The position numbers were made by a program, and so were the translations under genes. Of a stretch of DNA of 64,000 nucleotides, positions 59,001-64,000 are shown one piece after another. The notes beneath the pieces are model-generated. The model was not told the origin of the DNA. It did no database searches and worked only from the letters and a program-made list of their open reading frames with translations. Source of the stretch: Hypericum androsaemum (Eukaryota; Streptophyta; Magnoliopsida; Malpighiales; Hypericaceae). The stretch lies in NCBI GenBank assembly GCA_963995505.1, contig OZ023198.1, forward strand, positions 434,001 through 498,000. Reading direction: 5' to 3'. How positions within the stretch are numbered: the first letter of the stretch is position 1; each line of letters opens with the position of its first letter.

Positions 59001-59957
59001 TGTCCGAGCAGACGTGACGGGTAGCTCCTGTGTCCACGAACCACTCTCTCGGATTATCCACCAGGTTGGCTTCAAACACCACGGCTGACAGATCCAGTTC
59101 GGACAAGTTTTCAGCCAGGTTAGCCTTTCCTTGGTCGTCCTTCTTCGGCTGGTGACAGTCCTTAGCCATGTGGCCGAGTTTGTCGCAGTTGTAGCAGTCG
59201 CCCTTGATCTTCTTGGGCTCTTGCTTCTCCTGCTTATCCCTGGACTTCTTCCTCTTCTTGCCACCTTTTCCCTCGGCGAGGTGCACGGTGGTCTCAGAGT
59301 TGGCCTTGCCTTGCTTGACTTCAGACTTTCAGTTATCTTTCTCGATCCTAAGTCTCACTATCAGGTCTTCTAGGCCCATGTCCTTCCTCTTGTGCTTGAG
59401 GTAGCTCTTGAAGTCCTTCCAGAGCGGGGGGAGCTTCTCGATCATCGCAGCTACTTGGAAGGACTCGCTGAGTTGCATCCCTTCGGCTTGGATCTCATGA
59501 AGGATCAGCTGTAACTCCTGCACTTGGTCGATGACCTTCTTGCAGTCCATTATCTTGAAGTCGAGGAATCGTCCGACGATAAATTTTTTCGTCCCGGCAT
59601 CCTCCATTTTGTACTTCTTCTCGAGTGAACTCCACAGCTCCTTAGCGGTCTTAGTTTTCGCGTAGATGTTGTAGAGCGTGTCGTCTAGTCCATTCAGGAC
59701 GTAGTTCTGGCACAGGAAGTCGCTGTGATTCCAGCGTCGAGAGCATTACTATTCTGTTGATCCGTCTTATTTTCCGCTATCTTCGGTGCTTCCTCTTTCA
59801 GGAACCGAACTAGGTTGAGCGTGGTCAAATAGAACGTCATCTTCTGTTGCCACCTCTTGAACTCGGTACCGTTGAACTTCGCTGGCCTTTCAGCGTGGAC
59901 AGTTCCTGGTACCGTTGTCAGTGATATGGAGCTTGACGATGCCATCTTCAAGTACAC
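56083..59957 (-). pseudogene. Copia gag-pol, broken by stops and frameshifts
   Basis: Domains in order: gag (MASSSSISLTTVPG start, WQQKMTFYL), CCHC knuckle [14 protein letters not shown], protease with [11 protein letters not shown], integrase with WHGRLGHV and CEVCVEAK (HHCC) and SDRGGEY (core Asp), reverse transcriptase with the YVDDLLIMG catalytic pair, and RNase H with SDANW and a C-terminal [13 protein letters not shown]. Breaks: frameshifts near 59720, near 58000 and near 57830, and in-frame stops at about 59329, 58288 and 56995. It cannot make a functional polyprotein without readthrough, so this copy is inactive. Confidence 0.92.
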
Positions 59958-61139
59958 GAATCTCGTCTTACGATTGTTGTGATCGGAGGGTTCGGTGTAC
60001 TTGATTAGGATCTACGGCAGTCGAGGCAAGTGTTGGACACTTTTTCTGTAAGATGAAATTGCCCCGTATATTTCAGTGTGGTACAGGCTACGCCAATCGT
60101 CCCCAAGATACAACGACTGTTCGGGCATTTCCAAGAATGTTGCACACGTATCTCAAAACTTTCGGGCGAACCCTTATATACCTAGAACTTTCAGACGGAC
60201 TATTTGGAAGTGAAGAACGGGAGGAGAGGAAGACAAAATGCTTATGAAATGCACTTGCTACTGGGATGGATTGCAAATGAGGGGGAGAGGCCTATTTATA
60301 AGCGCTGGAGGAGTGGCAGGCAGGCAGGCACTCCGAAGGGGCGCGTCCATTCGGCCAACAGGCTGGCTGGCTGCGCTTGTGGCCTTTCGGTGGCATTCTG
60401 GATCCTTTCAGGTGCGCCCAGACTATGCTGGCACTCCTTGACGAGGGATTTCATAACCCTTCGGCCGTCTGAAAGTCTACAGTGCGTTTCAGCCCTTCGT
60501 GCCTCTTCGGTGGCCATCCTGGAAGGCGCTCGCAGCCCCTCGTCACTTCGGTAGCTACGCAGCTCTCTCCGAACTAGGGCAAAATACTTAAGGCTCCTCT
60601 AGCTGCTCGCGACACGTGCGAAGTGCCAAGTGCGCCACAAAGCACCATCCTCGCCGCGGTCTGAGTTGGCTGTCCTTCCATTTTGTCAACTCATTTCCTA
60701 GTCAACAAGGAGTTTCTTCGATTGTCAAGCCCATCCATTCATTCTTCCATCTGAGCCCCTGAAATAGTCTTCATTCTTCCGGCCGGGCCCTTAAAGCGAG
60801 CCGAGGCTGCCGCCCATAAGGCCTAAGACGGGCCAAGCCTACCGCCCATAAGCCAAAGCGGTAAGGGCCTACCGCCAATCACCTTAAAAGTCCAATGCAA
60901 ACTTGGCCGACCACCTGAGGTGGGCCGAACGGACACACCAACCCGAACATGGATTCTCGTGAACAAACCCGGAGATGAACATCTGCTTCTGGACCTTCCT
61001 CTCAAGGCGACGCCTCTGAGTCTTAGTGAGGGCATCTTGTGTTGGTAGCTCAGGGATGACCCTCTTATCTCCAAGCCGGTTGAAGGCATATCTGCATAAG
61101 TCAGACTCGTCTTGAAGGTCCACCTTGATACGAGGATGA

Positions 61140-61690
61140 CTGATCCTCCATGCTTTATCGGCTCCCCTTGGACGAAACTTTTGAGTCATTGGGATACCGC
61201 TATTGGGTGGCCATCCTTGCTCCCCGAGTCTTGACTCTCGGGTCTCAAGGTTGGCCTTCCCTTGCCTAGGATTATCGGCTCCCCTCAGATGAAAGGACTT
61301 TTGAGCCTTTAGGATGCCACCATCGGGTGGTCGTCCTTGTCCCCTGAGTGTTGCTCCTCGGGACTTAAGGTCGACCTTCCCTCTCTTGGGACCATCGGCT
61401 CCCCTCATATGAAAGGAGTTTCGAGCCTTTAGGATGCCGTTATCGGGCGGCCTTCCGTGCCCCCCGAGTCTTGTCCACCGGATCTTGGGGTCGGCCTTTA
61501 TTTTCTTTGGGCTATCAGCTCCACTCGGACGAAAAGAATTCTGAGCTTTTGGGATGCCATTATCGGGCGATCGTCCTTGCCCCCCGAGTCTTGTCCACCG
61601 GGTCTTAGGGTCAGCCATTTCCTTCTTAGGGTCCAGCTGTCCTTGCTTCTCGAGTCTTTCCCTCCGGGTCTTAGGGTCGGCCTTTGTTGG
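61140..61690 (-). repeat. 120-bp tandem repeat encoding 40-residue units
   Basis: The word 'ggatgcc...atcggg' recurs at about 61191, 61311, 61431 and 61551, a 120-base period. On the minus strand an open frame (61618-60884, 244 codons) passes through it. Each 40-residue unit reads like TRLGGHGRPPDNGILKARNS followed by FHMRGADGPKRGK, with variation. The period is a multiple of three and the frame is open across all copies. Confidence 0.85.
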
Positions 61691-61871
61691 CTTTGGCCTC
61701 TCTCCTTTTTGGCTTCATTGGATGCCAATCATAGCAACGAAAGTACTTACGTGGGGGTCGATTGCCAGTTTCCCCCCGTGACATTGATGTGAAGCCAAGC
61801 CCTCAAATTGAGAGAGTTGAGGTTGTCCTTCCATCCCTTGTTATTGGGTAGATCTGAACACCAGTTGATGG

Positions 61872-62240
61872 TTGATGTCATCCTTATCGAGCTCTCCTTG
61901 TCGATTGATGTCGTCCTTATCGAGCTCGTCATCCTCATCAAGCTTTTCTTATTGATTAACGTCGTCCTCATCGAGCTCATCATCCTCATCGAGCTCTTCT
62001 TTTCGGTTGATGTCATCGTCATCGAGCTCGTCATCCTCATTGAGCTCTTCTTATTGGTTGAGGTCGTCGTTATTGAGCTCATCATCCTCATCAAGCTCTT
62101 CTTATTAGTTGATGTCATCCTCATCGAGCTTGTCTTGTTGGTTGACATCATCGTCATCGAGCTCGTCATCCTCATCGAGCTCTTCTTGTTGGTTGACGTC
62201 GTCCTCATCGAGCTCGTCATCCTCATCAAGCTCTTCTTAT
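61872..62240 (-). repeat. 51-bp minisatellite, about seven units
   Basis: Units of the form 'gtcgtcctcatcgagctcgt' plus 'catcctcatcgagctcttcttattggttgac', 51 bases long; one unit is shortened. In one minus-strand frame it encodes acidic 17-residue repeats like EELDEDDELDEDDVNQQ, interrupted by stops, directly downstream of the gag-like frame ending at 62237. The opposite strand gives a spurious Leu/Ile/Val-rich frame. Confidence 0.85.
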
Positions 62241-63331
62241 CGATTGATGGGACGGCGGTTGTCCTCCTCGTCCAGGTCCATCTGTGCTTGATGCATGACT
62301 TGGGGGGTCGGGGTAGGATTGGAAACCCTTGAGTCGAACAAAAGATTCTTATAGACATCCCTCCTTTTGAAAGAGGTTTGGTCGGCCGAGACCCTAGATG
62401 GGTATGACCCATCTTGGATCAGGGCCGGTTGGTACCAGCTCGATTTTACTTGGAGATTGCTAGCCCTCGTCCTTGCAGTCTCGTAGTGTCCCGAGTGGTT
62501 CACTCCTCGTGTACCCATCCCCATATAAGGAGTTGTTTGGAACGAGGGATACATAGGAGTTTTGGGTAGTTGATCATAACAGAACACACCCGATGATGGT
62601 GGAGCGATGGCGAAAGGCATGTGACCGGTCCATGGTTGCACGAAGGTTGGTCGGATAGGTAGTGCTTCTTGTGCACGCCTAACAACGGACTCCTCATAGC
62701 ATTTCTGAGGGATGAAGGCGTCATATATCTCTATCAGAACGACAGGTCTATAGAACTCTTCGTAGCTCTTTCGAGCAACATATGAGGCATAGGACTCCAT
62801 CGAGACGATGCTTGTCTTATCCGGCTCTTTGGAGGAAGCCGAAGTAGATGAGTTCCTCCTTGCGTCAACTGTGATGCAGAAGGTGTTGGCTCCTTAGAGG
62901 GAACCGGTGCAACAAAGTTGTTGGTCATCTTGGTTGGACGAAGTAAGACCGCCTTCTCAGACGCCCTCTTTAGTCCTACCGAGCGTGCCAAAAAATAGTT
63001 GCGGGGAAAAGGGGGTACAAGAATGTCAAGTAAACTCGAGATGGATCTGAAGTGATCGTCCTAAGGTCGGCCTAACGGAGGGGGAAAAGATCTACGGGCT
63101 ACGCTAAGCTAGGTCTAAGCTAAAAGAAAGATAGGAGGAGGAAGATAGTTGTAGTTGTTTGTTGTGTTGGAGATGTCCTTCTCTGGCACCCGAGCTCCCT
63201 TTATATAGCCCGTTCTGACCTAGCTTCATCCTTCCCGGGTGCCACTTTCCAATGTGGGATTGCAATTTCCTTTTCCCTTTTGGGCCTGCCACTTTGGGCC
63301 TTTCCACTTTGGGCTCATTCACAAATCCAAC

Positions 63332-64000
63332 AATAATAAAGTTCAAATAATGATTTGAGAGGTTTCGGATTGAGTGGGTACTACATAAAAGATATCTATA
63401 CGGAGGTTTCGGACTGAAGTTTCGAGTTTGTAGATCCAATTGGCACTACAAATTGCCAACCTATATATGTATCTAACCTTCACTTCTCATCCTGTGTTAA
63501 TGATATCCTTAATGGTTGGGAAGCCCATTCTTTAAGGAAGGGGTAGTTCAGGGATGATTTTAAGATTATTTACACACTTGTGTATTGGTGACTTAGAAAA
63601 TGGGTAATCCATGATACTTGACAAATGTATCTTCAATTACGAACCTTCGTTAATTTATATACGTATTATGTAGGTCAAACGTCATTTCACTAAAATTCAT
63701 GCATGATAGTGAGTTAATGTATTTGGGTTTCAAAGAAAACCCTTGCACTTGGTTAAATCTCTAATTTGATAATAATGACAATATGTTACAAAGACTAGAT
63801 GCAATGCTAAATGGAAAAAAAATTGTTGAGGAGGAGGACAAGATCTATTGGTATGTTACGAAATTAAATAGTTTGAGGAGGACAAAATCTATTGGTATTA
63901 AAAAATATTAGGACTTTCTATGAAAGAGTGTTATCTATGATTATAAGTCTTCTTAATTTCTCATTCCTTATCGAGTAGTGACACTTAACTTATATTCTCT
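63332..64000. other. AT-rich flank after the copia element
   Basis: No gene recognised. 'aggaggacaagatctattgg' and 'gaggaggacaaaatctattg' form a short direct repeat near 63832 and 63873. Confidence 0.4.

Larger units (their letters stand above)
60721..63238 (-). mobile_element. Nested non-autonomous retroelement fragment
   Basis: A ~2.5-kb insertion in the copia LTR. In minus orientation it begins with a TATA-like GGGCTATATAAAGGGAGC (about 63200), a non-coding leader, then TTGGCACGCTCGGTAGGACT, reminiscent of the start of Ty3/gypsy gag regions. Open segments with gag-like composition follow: 62991-62734 (ARSVGLKRASEK), 62800-62237 (SYASYVARKSYEEFYRPV) and 61618-60884 (ends LTKTQRRRLERKVQKQ). 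No protease, reverse transcriptase or integrase was seen. Insertion ends are approximate and no TSD was found. Confidence 0.55.
54724..63331 (-). mobile_element. Ty1/copia retrotransposon, decayed, with a nested insertion
   Basis: The full element lies on the minus strand. The LTRs start TGTTGGATTTGTGAATGAG and end CCGATCACAACA in element orientation. Flanking 5-mers on the plus strand are TTAAT and ATAAT, an imperfect TSD. Domain order gag, protease, integrase, reverse transcriptase, RNase H defines copia. The 5' LTR contains ~2.5 kb of foreign sequence. The LTRs also differ by large indels, so the insertion is old or recombined. Gag begins within about 30 bases of the 5' LTR and I see no primer-binding site matching the usual initiator-Met tRNA complement. 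Confidence 0.9.
59975..63331 (-). repeat. 5' LTR of the copia element, interrupted
   Basis: LTR sequence is present at 59975-60720 and 63239-63331 and matches the 3' LTR except for indels. Bases about 60474-60628 have no counterpart in the 3' LTR. Between 60721 and 63238 is unrelated sequence that replaces about 20 bases of the LTR ('cttataaactagaaaatgtt' in the intact copy). Confidence 0.8.

Noticed and set aside
61808..62332. A plus-strand frame rich in Leu, Ile and Val resembling a membrane protein
   Set aside because: It is the complement of the 51-bp acidic-repeat minisatellite; the repetitive hydrophobic translation is a by-product.

Overview
The window is nuclear DNA of a flowering plant, most likely a eudicot. 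Its genes have many short GT-AG introns, they belong to plant-specific families (MYB-CC phosphate-response factor, plant PEX12, plant ERI1-like exonuclease, HPY2 SUMO ligase), and AT-rich intergenic DNA is full of plant transposons plus a fragment of plastid DNA. I cannot name the species from the sequence.

Eight protein genes are well supported. On the plus strand: an HPY2/MMS21-type SUMO E3 ligase (666-2697), an ERL1-type 3'-5' exoribonuclease (4151-6447), a PHR1/PHL1-type MYB-CC factor (CDS 24780-27065), the peroxin PEX12 (28695-31792) and a FUT8-like putative fucosyltransferase (41114-43674). On the minus strand: an intronless C2-domain protein (7187-8317), an ANKRD13C-like ankyrin protein (45094-47810) and diphthine-ammonia ligase DPH6 with fused RidA domains (50048-54119). 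They are unrelated housekeeping or regulatory genes, with no cluster or operon logic. Exon coordinates come from splice signals, reading-frame continuity and known family sequences; every set sums to a multiple of three.

The region 8.3-23.4 kb is an accessory block without a convincing intact gene. It holds a retroposon with a 14-bp target-site duplication (TSD), a duplicated pair of dispersed repeats, an orphan HMG-box exon pair, a 1.4-kb foldback Mutator-like element carrying a tRNA-like module in each arm, a MITE with a 9-bp TSD, a 205-bp tandem array with a 615-bp higher-order period, a small TIR element and a hAT element with an 8-bp TSD. The region 31.8-41 kb is a second block: a foldback element, a LINE remnant split by a MITE, a Pack-MULE-like element with an F-box-like fragment, and a duplicated promoter region in which each copy carries a different transposon and so preserves the other's empty site. 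The region 54.3-63.3 kb is a decayed Ty1/copia retrotransposon on the minus strand, whose 5' LTR is interrupted by another retroelement containing 40-codon and 17-codon repeats.

The most unusual observations are a 66-bp near-exact inverted copy of an exon/intron junction of the MYB-CC gene at the 5' end of a LINE about 2 kb away, the tRNA-like modules in the foldback element, the reciprocal empty sites in the duplicated promoter, and two probable GC-AG introns. I found no evidence of a new multi-gene system.
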